Assembly: GCF_040655735.1 (NCBI RefSeq) | Contig: NZ_JBFAKK010000008.1 | Coordinates: forward strand, 1 to 64,000 | Reading direction: 5' to 3' | Origin: Phytomonospora sp040655735 | GTDB taxonomy: Bacteria; Actinomycetota; Actinomycetes; Mycobacteriales; Micromonosporaceae | Length of the DNA stretch: 64,000 nt | Shown here: in pieces, positions 1 to 8,865 of the stretch | How the letters are laid out: every line of letters begins with the position of its first letter | Position numbering within the stretch: the stretch's first letter is position 1 | Translations under genes and position numbers: made by a program | Notes under the pieces: model-generated | Database searches by the model: none | Told to the model about the DNA's origin: nothing | What the model saw: only the letters and a program-made list of their open reading frames with translations

Positions 1-38
1 AGGTGGAGGTGACGGCACATCGGCGGGAGTGCCCTTGA

Positions 39-55
39 GGTCTGCCCCGCAGACC
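39..55. terminator. Short hairpin downstream of the S8 protease gene
   Basis: GGTCTG and CAGACC form a 6-bp stem around a 5-base loop, 60 to 80 bases beyond the stop of the minus-strand protease gene. There is no U-tract on the minus-strand side, so a terminator role is only inferred. Nothing else is recognised in bases 1-117. Confidence 0.25.
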
Positions 56-117
56 GGTTTGCACAGAGTCGATATCCCTGTATGGTCTGCCGTACGGCCG
101 CTTCTCGTCGGTGCGGG

Positions 118-3100
118 TCACACGAGCGCGTAGGCCCGGATCACCGTCTGCTCGGTCCGGTTCCCGGCGGCGTCCCACGCCACGACCCGCAACGAGACGA
201 ACCCGTTGGTGGCCGACGGCTTCGGGTGGTGCAGGGAGACCTCGGCGGTACCGTCACGGCCGAGTTTCACCCGGTCGGGACTCGCCCAGGTCGAGCCGTC
301 GTCGTAGGAGACCTCGACGGTCATGCCCGTGACACCCGGCCCCTCGTACCCGGCGGGCCGCGAGGTGGTCACCTCGAAGCCGAAGCGCGAGCCCGCGTGG
401 GCCTGGTTGTACAGGTCGAGCGGCACGTCGTACCCGGTGAGGATCACCGGCAGCGCCTCACAGGCCGCCGCGTCGGGCCACATGAACGCGCACCCCTCGG
501 GCATTCCCGAGGTCGGCGCGGCCGAGCGGAACGTCCAGGACGTGTCCACCTTCGTGCCGAGGCTCTCGACCGCGGTCGGCGTGCGCGTCAGGCCGTAGTC
601 GATGCGGTAGCTCGCCTCCTCGGGCACGAGCAGCGTGTCGTAGGAGTCCTGCCGCACGCCGTCGCGGAAGAAGGCGACGGTGTTGGCCGCGCCCGCCGAT
701 CCGTAGTGCGTCGGGTCGGAGTCGCCGAAGGGCGCCACCGCGAACAGCGACCCTGAGTCCGTGCGGCACATCGGGCACGGGTAGTTGCCGTTGGCGGCCG
801 GCACCCCAGGGGCGCGCGACCAGTCGCGGTGATAAGTCCGCCCGGCCTTGAACGACGTGACCGGCTCCTGCGTGGAGGCGGCGCTCACCGTCGACGTGCG
901 GACGGCCTGCTGCCACACGACCCCGTCGCGCGCGTAGACGTAGTCGTCGCGCTCGCCGGGAGCCCAGTGGTAGTTGGCGACCCGGCTCGACGTCGGCTGC
1001 GTCGGGAACCACGACAGGGTCGAGTCGTAGGCGAGCCTGCCGACGCGGTCGGCGTGGAAGTCGTTGGCCAGCTTCGCGAAGTCGTCCCGGTCGGCCGTCG
1101 CCGTCGGCCTCGCCGGGATCTTCCCGTCGAACTGGACGGGCAGCGAGTACGTGAAACGGCTGTCCATGCGGCCCTTGAGGGTCACCGTGACCGCTCCCCC
1201 GCCGAGCGCGGCGATCAGGTCGCGGCCGGCGTCGTAGGGGACGGCCGCGGCGGGCAGCACGACGTCACCGAAGGCCGAAACCGCCGTGGTGCCCGGCGTC
1301 GCGCGCGTCTGGAGCAGGCCGGCGGCGCCGTGCGCGGCGGCCGTGGCGATGCGCGCGGTGAGACCACCGGGCTGGTCGGTGACGGCCAGGACGAGCTTGC
1401 CTGTCACGTCGAGACCGGCGTAGTCGGCCTCGGTGCCTGCGCCGACCGCGACGACGCTGCCGCGCACGTCACCGTCGAAGCGCAGACCCACGACGGACGA
1501 CAGCACGTCGAGTGCCTTCGTGCGGTGACCCGAGGCGATCGTGGCGGTCAGGATCGGGTCGCGCAGCTCGTGGCCGATGTTGAGGGTGAACTCGCCGTGC
1601 CGCGCCTTCGTCACCGAGGGGATCACGCCGTAGACGGAGTCGCCGTCGGTGAGCAGGTCGAAGTCGCCGAGCCCGATGCCGGCCCCGTCGGCACGGACTC
1701 GCCCGAGGTGAACCGACACCGACTGGGCCTCCATCGGCCGCTTCTCGCCGCGCACGCCGGCGGTCACGTCCACCGCGTCGCGGGCGTCGGCGTCGAGCGT
1801 GACGTCCTCGTCGAGCACGATCTCGGGCTCGCCGTAGTAGTCGGTGGAGGCGATGGCCGTCCCGAATCCGTCGTCGTAGGTCGTCAGGCGGATCTGCACG
1901 GCGTAGCGCCCCTGCGGGACGGTGATGCTGTGCTCGGCCTCGCCGAGGGTCGTGGCGGTGCGGTAGACGACCGCGTCGGTCGCGACGTCGAGCAGGTCGA
2001 TGTTGGCCTGACCGGCGGCCTCACCGTCGCGTCCGGTGAGGTGGAAGGTCATCGTCCGCTGCGGCGGCGCCTTGATGTAGCCGACCGAAGTCGTCAGTGT
2101 GCGGCCATTGGCAGTCGCTGCCAAATATCCGTTGTAGCGGCCGATCTCGCCGATCGAGGGGTCGACCGTGACGGTCACGTCGGCGGTGCCGTGCGCGGGG
2201 ACGTCGAGGGTGGTCGCCGACAGCGCGACCGCGCCGGCGGGGACGGCGTTGCCGCGGTCGAGGTTCAGCGCCAGCGAGAGGGTCACGGCCGCGTCGCCGG
2301 TGTTGGTGTAGGTGACCGCGCGGGTCTGCGGCCCGGCATCGGAGCCGACGTTGCCGAAGTCGGCGGTCGAGGACGCGAAGACGGTGGCCTTCGAGGCCTC
2401 GTCGACGGCGAGCCGGCCGCCGCCCTGCTCGTACACGGTGTACTCGGGGGCGTTGTCGGCGGTGGAGACGAGGGCGTCCTTGAGCTGCCGCGCGGTCCAG
2501 TCGGGGTGCTGCTGGACGAGCAGCGCAACGGCCCCCGCGACGTGCGGCGTGGCCATCGAGGTCCCCGACAGCGACGTGTAGTGGTCGTCGACGGGCCGCC
2601 CGGCGGCGGTGCCGGAGGCGCGCGCGGCGACGATGTCGACGCCCGGACCGGCGATCTCGGGCTTGATGGCGCCGTCGACGCGCGGCCCGCGGCTGGAGAA
2701 GTCGGCGAGGCGGTCGCTCTTGTCGAAGGCGCCGACGGTCAGAGCGCTGTCGGCGATGCCGGGTGAGCCGACGGTGGACTCGCCCGGGCCGGAGTTGCCG
2801 GCGGCGATGACGAACAGGACGCCGGTGGAGGCGGTGAGCGCCTCGACGGCCTCGGTCATCGGGTCGGAGACCTCCTGGGTCGCTCCGCCCAGGCTCATGC
2901 TGATCACGTCGGCGCCCTGCGCGGCCGCCCACTCCATCCCGGCGATGATGCCGGAGTCGTTGCCGGAGCCGCGGTTGTTCAAGACCTTGCCGACGAGCAG
3001 GTCGACACCCGGCGCGACGCCCTTGTAGGCGCCGCCGGAGGCCGCGCCGCTGCCCATGATGGTGCTGGCGACGTGCGTGCCGTGCCCGTTGAGGTCGGCG

Positions 3101-3873
3101 ACGGCCTCGCCGTCGATGAAGCTGGCGGTGGCGGAGATGTGCCCGGCGAAGTCGGGGTGGGTCTCGTCGATGCCGGTGTCGAGGACGGCGACCTTCACGC
3201 CGGTCCCGTCGAAGCCGCTGTCCCAGACTTCGGGTGCGCCGATCAGCGGGACGCTGACGTCGAGGACGGCGTCGACCCTGCCGTCGAGGGAGATGCGCTC
3301 GACGGCCCCGGAGGTCGCCTCGCGGTAGAAGTCCTCGGCGGCGGCCTTGTCGACCTCGACGGCGCTGGCGCCGATGGAGGCCAGCGGCGTCGACGCGGTG
3401 ACCGCGTCGAGGGCCGAGGCGTCGCGGGAGAGCGTCGCCGCCGAGGGCGTGCCGGAGTAGTCGACGATCAGCGGCAGCGTGGCGCTGTCGGCGTCGCCGT
3501 GGCCGTCGGCGACGAGCCTGGTGATGTTGAACAGGTCCCGGTCGAGCAGGCCCGCGGCCATGCCCGCCGACGCGCTGTCGGGGTAGATGAAGGTGTCGCC
3601 CTCGGGCGAGGTCTCAGTGCGGTAGATCGGCGAGGTGCCCTCGGCGGGAACGGCCGTGAAGCCGGTCTTGCCGTCGGGGCCGGTGCTGACGGTGATGGTG
3701 TCGCCGGTGACGAGGGTGACGGTGGCGGTCGGGGGCAGGGCCGACGGCCAGGCGAGCGACCCGGACGGGACGCTCGGCGCGGGATCGGCGGCGGCCGTCC
3801 CCGGCGCCGACAGCACGGCCAGGGTCACCGCCGACGCGAGAACGAGACCGAGTCTTCGGTTGGTGGACTTCAC
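118..3873 (-). CDS. Secreted S8 family serine peptidase (subtilase)
   Basis: A predicted exported protease of about 1251 residues. Using a GTG start at 3873 (GGAG five bases upstream; the earlier ATG at 3897 has no ribosome binding site), the N-terminus is a signal peptide: basic KSTNRR, hydrophobic stretch, then APGTAAADP. The catalytic triad of the subtilisin family is complete: Asp in VAVLDTGID (about residue 232), His in NGHGTHVAS (about 264), Ser in GTSMATPHVAGA (about 439), with the oxyanion Asn in AAGNSGP. The part between signal and catalytic domain resembles an I9-type propeptide region by position only. After residue 530 there are beta-rich accessory segments and a probable PA-like insert (VVAVGAGTEADYAGLDVTGKL). 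Length fits the large Streptomyces-type subtilases. It stands as the last gene of its strand in the window, just downstream of a LuxR-type regulator. The substrate is unknown. Confidence 0.93.
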   Translation of the reverse strand: MKSTNRRLGLVLASAVTLAVLSAPGTAAADPAPSVPSGSLAWPSALPPTATVTLVTGDTITVSTGPDGKTGFTAVPAEGTSPIYRTETSPEGDTFIYPDSASAGMAAGLLDRDLFNITRLVADGHGDADSATLPLIVDYSGTPSAATLSRDASALDAVTASTPLASIGASAVEVDKAAAEDFYREATSGAVERISLDGRVDAVLDVSVPLIGAPEVWDSGFDGTGVKVAVLDTGIDETHPDFAGHISATASFIDGEAVADLNGHGTHVASTIMGSGAASGGAYKGVAPGVDLLVGKVLNNRGSGNDSGIIAGMEWAAAQGADVISMSLGGATQEVSDPMTEAVEALTASTGVLFVIAAGNSGPGESTVGSPGIADSALTVGAFDKSDRLADFSSRGPRVDGAIKPEIAGPGVDIVAARASGTAAGRPVDDHYTSLSGTSMATPHVAGAVALLVQQHPDWTARQLKDALVSTADNAPEYTVYEQGGGRLAVDEASKATVFASSTADFGNVGSDAGPQTRAVTYTNTGDAAVTLSLALNLDRGNAVPAGAVALSATTLDVPAHGTADVTVTVDPSIGEIGRYNGYLAATANGRTLTTSVGYIKAPPQRTMTFHLTGRDGEAAGQANIDLLDVATDAVVYRTATTLGEAEHSITVPQGRYAVQIRLTTYDDGFGTAIASTDYYGEPEIVLDEDVTLDADARDAVDVTAGVRGEKRPMEAQSVSVHLGRVRADGAGIGLGDFDLLTDGDSVYGVIPSVTKARHGEFTLNIGHELRDPILTATIASGHRTKALDVLSSVVGLRFDGDVRGSVVAVGAGTEADYAGLDVTGKLVLAVTDQPGGLTARIATAAAHGAAGLLQTRATPGTTAVSAFGDVVLPAAAVPYDAGRDLIAALGGGAVTVTLKGRMDSRFTYSLPVQFDGKIPARPTATADRDDFAKLANDFHADRVGRLAYDSTLSWFPTQPTSSRVANYHWAPGERDDYVYARDGVVWQQAVRTSTVSAASTQEPVTSFKAGRTYHRDWSRAPGVPAANGNYPCPMCRTDSGSLFAVAPFGDSDPTHYGSAGAANTVAFFRDGVRQDSYDTLLVPEEASYRIDYGLTRTPTAVESLGTKVDTSWTFRSAAPTSGMPEGCAFMWPDAAACEALPVILTGYDVPLDLYNQAHAGSRFGFEVTTSRPAGYEGPGVTGMTVEVSYDDGSTWASPDRVKLGRDGTAEVSLHHPKPSATNGFVSLRVVAWDAAGNRTEQTVIRAYALV

Positions 3874-3977
3874 GGGGGCTCCAGGGCTGAAGGGCATGAT
3901 CGTCGGTGATGCTTCAGCAGTAACGAGCCTTGCTCAATGCCTTCGGCTGGCGGGTGCTTGCCAGTGGCACAAACACG

Positions 3978-4991
3978 TCATGCCCCGTCGGGACCGGCCG
4001 CCCGGGGAATGTCGGGGCGGCGCAGGCCGCTGGCGCGCCAGGGCGCGGTCACCCACCCCAGCTGCGCGGCCTGCCACCCCAGCTGCATGCGGGTCGCCGC
4101 GCCGGCCCGGTCCATGAGGGTCTTCACCCGCCTGGCGACCGTGCGCCGCCCGATGCCGAGCTGACGGCAGATCGCCTCGTCGGTGAACCCGGTCAGCAGC
4201 AGCACCAGCAGCTGCGCCTCCTCCTCCGACAGCCCGTCGGTGCCCGAGGCCGACATCGGCAGGGCGTGCAGCCACAAGATGTCGAACAGCGAGATCAGCG
4301 TGTCCAGCAGCGGTGAGCGGTGCACGAGGAAGGCGCCGCACTCGCTCGGCGTGACACCGTGGCGCTGCGGGAGGAGGGCGTACGCGCGGTCGACGATGAC
4401 GAGCTTGGTGGGCGTGTGGTCGAGGACGCGCGCCTGCTCACCGGCGACGACGAAGGTCTCGGCGCGCTCGAAACCGCCCGGCTCCTCAAGGCCGCGCCGG
4501 TCGTAGATCGTGCGATAGGTGATCCCGGCGGCCATCTGCTCCAGCTGCATCGGATTCGCCTTGACGTCGAGATAGGGCGGGGCGTCGACGATCAGCACCT
4601 CCCGCTCGGCCTGCCCCTGCACGTCGGCGAGACGGCGCGCGACGGTCGGCCCGGGCAGCAGCTCGATCAGCTCGGCGTCGTCGGCGGGGACACTGCGGTA
4701 GCGCTCGGCGAGGTCGTTGAGCTCCTGGCGGGCACGCTGGAGGTCGCGGGCGCGGTCGAGGAGGAGAGCCTGCCCCGTCAACTCGGGCGGGGAGGCGGTC
4801 ACCACGCCGGGACGGTCGCGCGCGACGTCGAGAAGACCGAGAGCTACCAGCCCCTCGATCGCGGCGGCGACCTCGTCGGACGTCAAGCCCGTGACGGCGG
4901 GCAGACCGTCGACAGCGGCACTGCGGCGCTCGGCGACCGCGCGGTAGACGGTCGCCTCCCGCGTGGTCAGGCCCAAAGCCTCCAGCGCCAT
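3978..4991 (-). CDS. LuxR-type helix-turn-helix transcriptional regulator
   Basis: A 337-residue cytoplasmic regulator. The first 70 residues (MALEALGLTTREATVYRAV) look like a TrmB/winged-helix N-terminal domain. The last 65 residues (LSEEEAQLLVLLLTGFTDEA, then GIGRRTVARRVKTLMDRAG) form a LuxR-type HTH. The middle contains a PLD-like or ligand-sensing stretch (REVLIVDAPPYLDVKANPMQ) often found in this actinobacterial family. The gene ends 104 bases before the start of the S8 peptidase on the same strand. This family is often encoded beside secreted subtilases, so control of the protease is a reasonable inference, but no operator was identified. The start has no strong Shine-Dalgarno sequence. 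Confidence 0.8.
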   Translation of the reverse strand: MALEALGLTTREATVYRAVAERRSAAVDGLPAVTGLTSDEVAAAIEGLVALGLLDVARDRPGVVTASPPELTGQALLLDRARDLQRARQELNDLAERYRSVPADDAELIELLPGPTVARRLADVQGQAEREVLIVDAPPYLDVKANPMQLEQMAAGITYRTIYDRRGLEEPGGFERAETFVVAGEQARVLDHTPTKLVIVDRAYALLPQRHGVTPSECGAFLVHRSPLLDTLISLFDILWLHALPMSASGTDGLSEEEAQLLVLLLTGFTDEAICRQLGIGRRTVARRVKTLMDRAGAATRMQLGWQAAQLGWVTAPWRASGLRRPDIPRAAGPDGA

Positions 4992-5042
4992 CCCGACAGT
5001 CTGCCCCGCCGAAGATCACGCGGCGGTCGAGAAGAGGGCTCG

Positions 5043-5982
5043 TTACGACGCGTACCGCGCCGCCATCACCGAGAACAACTCCTTGCGCTCCCACTCCGCC
5101 TCAGCACCGAGCATCCGCACCACCCCGTAGGAACCCAGCTCGGCCGCCCCCGTCCGGCCGAAACCGGCGAAGGTGAACCACAGGGCCGTATCGACGCCCT
5201 TCTCCTCGAACACGTCCAGCAGCTCGTTGAAGTAACGCACCTGCTCGCCCTCGTCGGCGACCGCGTCGGCCGGCGCCTGCCACGCCATCCCCCCGCGCAG
5301 CCCCGCACCGGTGTACGCGCACGTGCCGTACTCCAGAATCGCCACGGGTTTCCCGAAGTCGCCGAGCGCGGCGATCTCCTGGGGAAAGGTCTGCGCGTTG
5401 TAGGCCGCGCGGTAGGCGTCGGCGCCCACGTAGTCGAACGGCGTCCAGTCGATGAACTCCCACGGCGCCGCCGCGTAGGTCACCGGCCCCCCCGAAGTGC
5501 TCGCGCACCCGCCCCACGAGCCCGGCGAGATGCTCGTTGAGGCGCGCGATGGCCGGTCCCAGGTTCATCCACCACTCCTGGTCGGCGTTGCCGATGACCT
5601 CAAGGCGCTCGCCGTAGCTCGCACCGGGAATGAAGCCGGGCATGAAGGCGGTGAACTCGCACCCGGTCACCAGACGCACCGAGGCGCCGTCCGCGCGGAG
5701 CCTTTCGGCGCGGACGGCGCAGTCGGTGAACAGCTCGGCCGCCTCGGCGTGCGCGACGTCGACGGGAAACGGCGCGAACCAGATCTCCAGCCCGGCCTCG
5801 GCGGCGTGTTCGGCGGCGGTACTGAGCCGCTCGGGGTCGCCACCGGAGATCCGCACGGCGTCGCAGTGCAGTTCTCCGGCGATGACGCGCATGTCGCGCG
5901 CGGCGATGTCGGGGGTGAGGTGCGGGCGGCTGGTGAACCCGGGAAGGAAACCGGTGTCGTAGTTGATTCCTCGTGCTCGCAT
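5043..5982 (-). pseudogene. Frameshifted TIM-barrel-like protein (often annotated abortive infection protein)
   Basis: Two reading frames together give one protein of about 312 residues. The first part starts MRARGINYDTGFLPG at 5982 and runs in one frame to about 5494 (REHFGG). The second continues in another frame from about 5485 to 5043 (PVTYAAAPWEFIDWTPFDYV to MAARYAS). The switch falls at a run of seven C (5487-5493, seven G on the coding strand), and removing one base restores a continuous frame. The sequence resembles a conserved actinobacterial family with a glycoside-hydrolase-like TIM barrel that databases often label abortive infection protein. That label is from memory of family annotation and is weak functional evidence. 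The frameshift may be a true mutation, a sequencing error in the homopolymer, or slippage. The gene lies 14 bases after the universal stress protein gene on the same strand. Confidence 0.7.
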
Positions 5983-5996
5983 GCCTACGAGTGTGG

Positions 5997-6860
5997 CTAC
6001 TCCTGCTCGTCCTCGGCGCCCCTGGCGATCGCGACGGAGCATTCGGCGTGATGGATCAGCGCGTGGCTGACCGAACCGAACAGCAGGCCGCGGAAACCGC
6101 CGCGACCACGACCGCCGACGGCGATCATCGAGGCGGTACGGGAGGCTTCGACGAGCGCCTCGGCCGGCTGGCCGCGCACGATCTCGGCGCTGACCGACAC
6201 GTCGCCGGGAGCGGCGTCGATCTCGACCAGCGCGGTGTCGAGGAGCTTCTCGGCCGCGGCGAGCGCCTCGGCGCCCTCCTCAGGCGGGAAACCCTCGGGG
6301 AGGGCGTGCAGGGCGCGCACGGTCGCGCCGCGCAGTTTGGCCTCCGTGATGGCGAAGCGCAGTGCGAGGCGGCCTTCGGGCGAGCCGTCGACGCCGACGA
6401 CGATGGGCCCGGTGGGGTCCTCGCGCGGCACGTCGGGGCGCACGACCAGCACCGGGCACGTGGCGTGCGCGGCGACCTGCACGGCCGTCGAGCCGACCAG
6501 CAGTCCGGTGAAGCCCCCGTGGCCACGGTTTCCCACGACGATCAGGTCGGCGTTCTCGCCCTCGGAGAGCAGCGCCTGCGCGGCGCCGGCGATCTCCATG
6601 TGCGTGGAGATCTCGATCTCCGGGGCCGCCATGCGGGCGCGCTCCTCGGCGTCGGCCAGAATCACCTTCGCCGCCTCGCGCAGGTCCTCGCGCGGAATGC
6701 CCATCGCGGCCAGATCCATGGGGGTGTCCACCATCGACCAGATCACGGCGTGCACGATCCGCAGCCGAAGCCCTCGCAGCATGGCTTCGTGTGCGGCGGA
6801 CTCGATCGCGCGCGTCGACGATTCCGATCCGTCCGCGCCTACGACTACCTGCCCGACCAT
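5997..6860 (-). CDS. Universal stress protein, two tandem Usp domains
   Basis: A 287-residue cytoplasmic protein with two Usp domains, about residues 1-145 and 150-287. Each ends in the nucleotide-binding signature G-2x-G-9x-G(S/T): VVVGNRGHGGFTGLLVGST and IAVGGRGRGGFRGLLFGSV. This suggests an ATP-binding Usp. ATG at 6860 is preferred over an in-frame GTG at 6869 because GAGAGG sits at a workable distance only from the ATG. The gene follows a DevR/DosR-like response regulator on the same strand; in mycobacteria many tandem Usp genes belong to the DosR dormancy regulon, so a similar link is plausible, but no DosR-type palindrome was seen. An exact parS site lies in the 55-base gap upstream. 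Confidence 0.9.
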   Translation of the reverse strand: MVGQVVVGADGSESSTRAIESAAHEAMLRGLRLRIVHAVIWSMVDTPMDLAAMGIPREDLREAAKVILADAEERARMAAPEIEISTHMEIAGAAQALLSEGENADLIVVGNRGHGGFTGLLVGSTAVQVAAHATCPVLVVRPDVPREDPTGPIVVGVDGSPEGRLALRFAITEAKLRGATVRALHALPEGFPPEEGAEALAAAEKLLDTALVEIDAAPGDVSVSAEIVRGQPAEALVEASRTASMIAVGGRGRGGFRGLLFGSVSHALIHHAECSVAIARGAEDEQE

Positions 6861-6884
6861 GGTGATCACCTCTCCACGTCCAAT

Positions 6885-6898
6885 GTTTCACGTGAAAC
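6885..6898. other. parS site (isolated, left of oriC)
   Basis: Exact GTTTCACGTGAAAC palindrome, the actinobacterial ParB binding site. It is the only parS seen to the left of oriC, about 21 kb from it, and lies between the response regulator and usp genes. Confidence 0.9.
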
Positions 6899-6915
6899 GG
6901 CGCGTTGTCCCCGGC

Positions 6916-7560
6916 TCAGTCGGGCCGGCGGTCACCAAGAAGCCGGGTGGCCAGGACCGCCGCCTGTGTGCGGCGCTCCAGGTCGAGCTTCGACAGCAGA
7001 CTCGAAACGTAGTTCTTGACGGTCTTCTCCGCCAAGTACATCCGTTCGGCGATCTGCCGGTTGGTCAGACCTTCGGCGATGAGCGAGAAAATGCGCCGTT
7101 CCTGTTCCGTCAAGGCGCGCAGCTCGGCCGGTTCCTCCGGACCGCGGCGGATCCGTTCGAGCACCCGGGAGGTGACCACGGGATCGAGCATGGACCGCCC
7201 GCTCGCGACGATCCGTACCGCGTCCACCAGGTCCGTGCCACGCACCTGCTTGAGGACATACCCAGCAGCGCCCGCCATAATCGCGGCGAAGAGGGCCTCG
7301 TCGTCCTCGTATGAGGTGAGAATGAGGGCTTTGACCGCCGGATCGGCGGCTCTGACCTCGCGGCAGACGTCGATGCCGCTGCCGTCGGGGAGTCTCGCGT
7401 CGAGGATCGCCACATCCGGGCGCAGCGCCGGGATCCGGCGGCGGGCCTCCTCCGCCAGGCCGGACTCGCCGACCACCTCGATGTCGCCCTCGCGCTGCAA
7501 GAGTTCGCACAGGCCTCGGCGGACGACTTCGTGGTCATCGAGCAGAAAGACCCTAATCAT
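6916..7560 (-). CDS. DevR/DosR-like response regulator (NarL family)
   Basis: A 214-residue two-component response regulator. The receiver domain (about residues 1-120) keeps the acidic pair D8/D9, phosphoacceptor D54 in AILDARLPDG, T82 and K104. The C-terminal LuxR-type HTH (LTEQERRIFSLIAEGLTNRQ, then AERMYLAEKTVKNYVSSLLS) and the tail ERRTQAAVLATRLL closely match mycobacterial DevR/DosR, a hypoxia/redox dormancy regulator. No histidine kinase is encoded nearby, so its partner must be elsewhere. Its start overlaps the end of the upstream membrane protein gene by 8 bases, and a universal stress protein follows after 55 bases. This suggests co-transcription of sigma factor, membrane protein, regulator and Usp. 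Confidence 0.88.
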   Translation of the reverse strand: MIRVFLLDDHEVVRRGLCELLQREGDIEVVGESGLAEEARRRIPALRPDVAILDARLPDGSGIDVCREVRAADPAVKALILTSYEDDEALFAAIMAGAAGYVLKQVRGTDLVDAVRIVASGRSMLDPVVTSRVLERIRRGPEEPAELRALTEQERRIFSLIAEGLTNRQIAERMYLAEKTVKNYVSSLLSKLDLERRTQAAVLATRLLGDRRPD

Positions 7561-8281
7561 GCTGCATTCTTACCGCGCGTAACGGCCGCGCCTTCGGGCC
7601 CTTGGCCTGTTCGGGTGAGGTCGGGCGGCCCTTGTGGACGGACGGCGGGCCGGGTACGGAGTCGGGCCGGCCGCTCGGCTCGCCGTTCTCGTCATCGCCG
7701 CCCGGGTCATGGTCCTCGCCGTCGTCGTTCTCCTCGTCGACGCCCAGCAGTTCGCGGCAGTGGTCGCCGACCTTGCCGTGCCCGCCGGCCTCGGCGCGCA
7801 GCGCCGGGAAACCCGGGTCGCGGCGGGCCGTCCACTCGTCGTCGAGGTAGAGCCGGCACAGTGACGGGAAGTCGGCGGCGGGTGCGCTCTCCTCCGCACC
7901 CGGGGTGGGGGCCGAGGGCTCCTTCGCCGAAGGTGGTGGCGGTTCCTCGCCCGCCAGAGTCGCGGGTGTGCCGTCGGTGGTCTCGCGCTCCCCGGCGGCG
8001 GTGTCGGCGGTGTTCCCCGGGACCGCGGGGTGCTCCGGCGGCTCGCTCGAACTCGCCGCGAGCGCGACCCCGCCGAGAAGGGTGATGGCGATGACTGCCT
8101 TGACGACGGCGAAGCGGACGAGGAGGCGGCGCGCCCTTGTCGGCTGGACCGGCGACAGAAGGGTGCGGTAGGCGCGGACGGCCTCCTCCTCCCCGGCGGT
8201 CTCGCCCGGACGCGCCGGAGCGGCGGCCGCCGTGAGCAGCGCGGCCAGGCGCTCGTCGACGAGGTCGGGCTGTCGGCTCAT
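7553..8281 (-). CDS. Membrane protein coupled to a sigma factor (possible anti-sigma factor)
   Basis: About 242 residues, unknown family. The first 65 residues are cytoplasmic-like (MSRQPDLVDERLAALLTAAA). A single transmembrane helix follows (FAVVKAVIAITLLGGVALAA), then a long Pro/Glu/Asp-rich outer region with two cysteines (SLCRLYLDDEW, GDHCRELLG). The ATG at 8281 overlaps the stop of the sigma factor gene by 4 bases (ATGA), indicating translational coupling. Gene order and topology are those of an anti-sigma factor. No zinc-binding ZAS motif (HxxxCxxC) is visible in the cytoplasmic part, so it is either an atypical anti-sigma factor or simply a coupled membrane protein. The C-terminus is very rich in acidic and Gly/Pro residues. 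Confidence 0.65.
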   Translation of the reverse strand: MSRQPDLVDERLAALLTAAAAPARPGETAGEEEAVRAYRTLLSPVQPTRARRLLVRFAVVKAVIAITLLGGVALAASSSEPPEHPAVPGNTADTAAGERETTDGTPATLAGEEPPPPSAKEPSAPTPGAEESAPAADFPSLCRLYLDDEWTARRDPGFPALRAEAGGHGKVGDHCRELLGVDEENDDGEDHDPGGDDENGEPSGRPDSVPGPPSVHKGRPTSPEQAKGPKARPLRAVRMQHD

Positions 8282-8865
8282 GTCGTTTCCTTCGAGGTGA
8301 GCGCCGGTGCCGTGGCAGCCGGGGTCGCGTCGGCGGCGAGCCGGTCGGCGAGGCGGCGCAGACCCCGGTGGGCGGCGGTGCGCACGGCGCCGGGCCGTTT
8401 CCCGAGGACGCGCCCGGCCGAGCGCGCGTCGAGGCCCATCACCACGCGCAAGAGGACCGCCTCGGCCTGCTCGCGCGGGAGGGAGGCTATCAACGCGATG
8501 GCTGCGTCGGTCGCGAGGGCGTCGACGGCGAGCAGGGCGGTGTCGGCGGGGCCGCCGAGTTCGGCGAGCTGCTCGTCGGAGACGGTCGGGCCGGGTGTGC
8601 GGCGTCTGCGGCGGACGTGGTCCATCGCGCGGTGGCGGCCGATGGTGGCGGCCCAGCCGCGAAAACCGTCGAAGTCGCCGTCGAAGCCGTGCAGGTCGCG
8701 GGCGATGTGCAGCCACGTCTCCGAGGCGACGTCTTCGGCGTCGGCGCCGACGAGGGCGCGGAGGTATCGCAGGAGGCGGGGCTGGACCTCCCGGTAGAGC
8801 AGGCGAAAGGCGTCCTCGTCACCACGACGTGCCGCCTCGATGAGGGAGGACAGGTCGTCGGTCAC
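8278..8865 (-). CDS. RNA polymerase sigma factor, ECF-like sigma-70 family
   Basis: A 195-residue sigma factor. Region 2 is seen at about residues 15-85 (AFRLLYREVQPRLLRYLRAL, then EDVASETWLHIARDL and FRGWAATIGRHRAMDHVRRR). Region 4 is seen at about residues 125-175 (LPREQAEAVLLRVVMGLDA, then GKRPGAVRTAAHRGLRRLAD). The architecture is a two-domain ECF factor. The GTG start at 8865 has only a weak GAG upstream. It is followed by a coupled single-span membrane protein with which it overlaps by 4 bases. Upstream lies 431 bases without a gene, which must carry its promoter. The specific regulon cannot be inferred. Confidence 0.85.
   Translation of the reverse strand: MTDDLSSLIEAARRGDEDAFRLLYREVQPRLLRYLRALVGADAEDVASETWLHIARDLHGFDGDFDGFRGWAATIGRHRAMDHVRRRRRTPGPTVSDEQLAELGGPADTALLAVDALATDAAIALIASLPREQAEAVLLRVVMGLDARSAGRVLGKRPGAVRTAAHRGLRRLADRLAADATPAATAPALTSKETT

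Noticed and set aside
5043..5982. Phage defence gene by the name abortive infection
   Set aside because: The label comes from database habit; the fold resembles a glycoside-hydrolase barrel and no defence neighbours are present.
6861..6915. DosR box upstream of usp
   Set aside because: The only palindrome in the gap is the parS site; no match to the GGGACT-type DosR box could be found.
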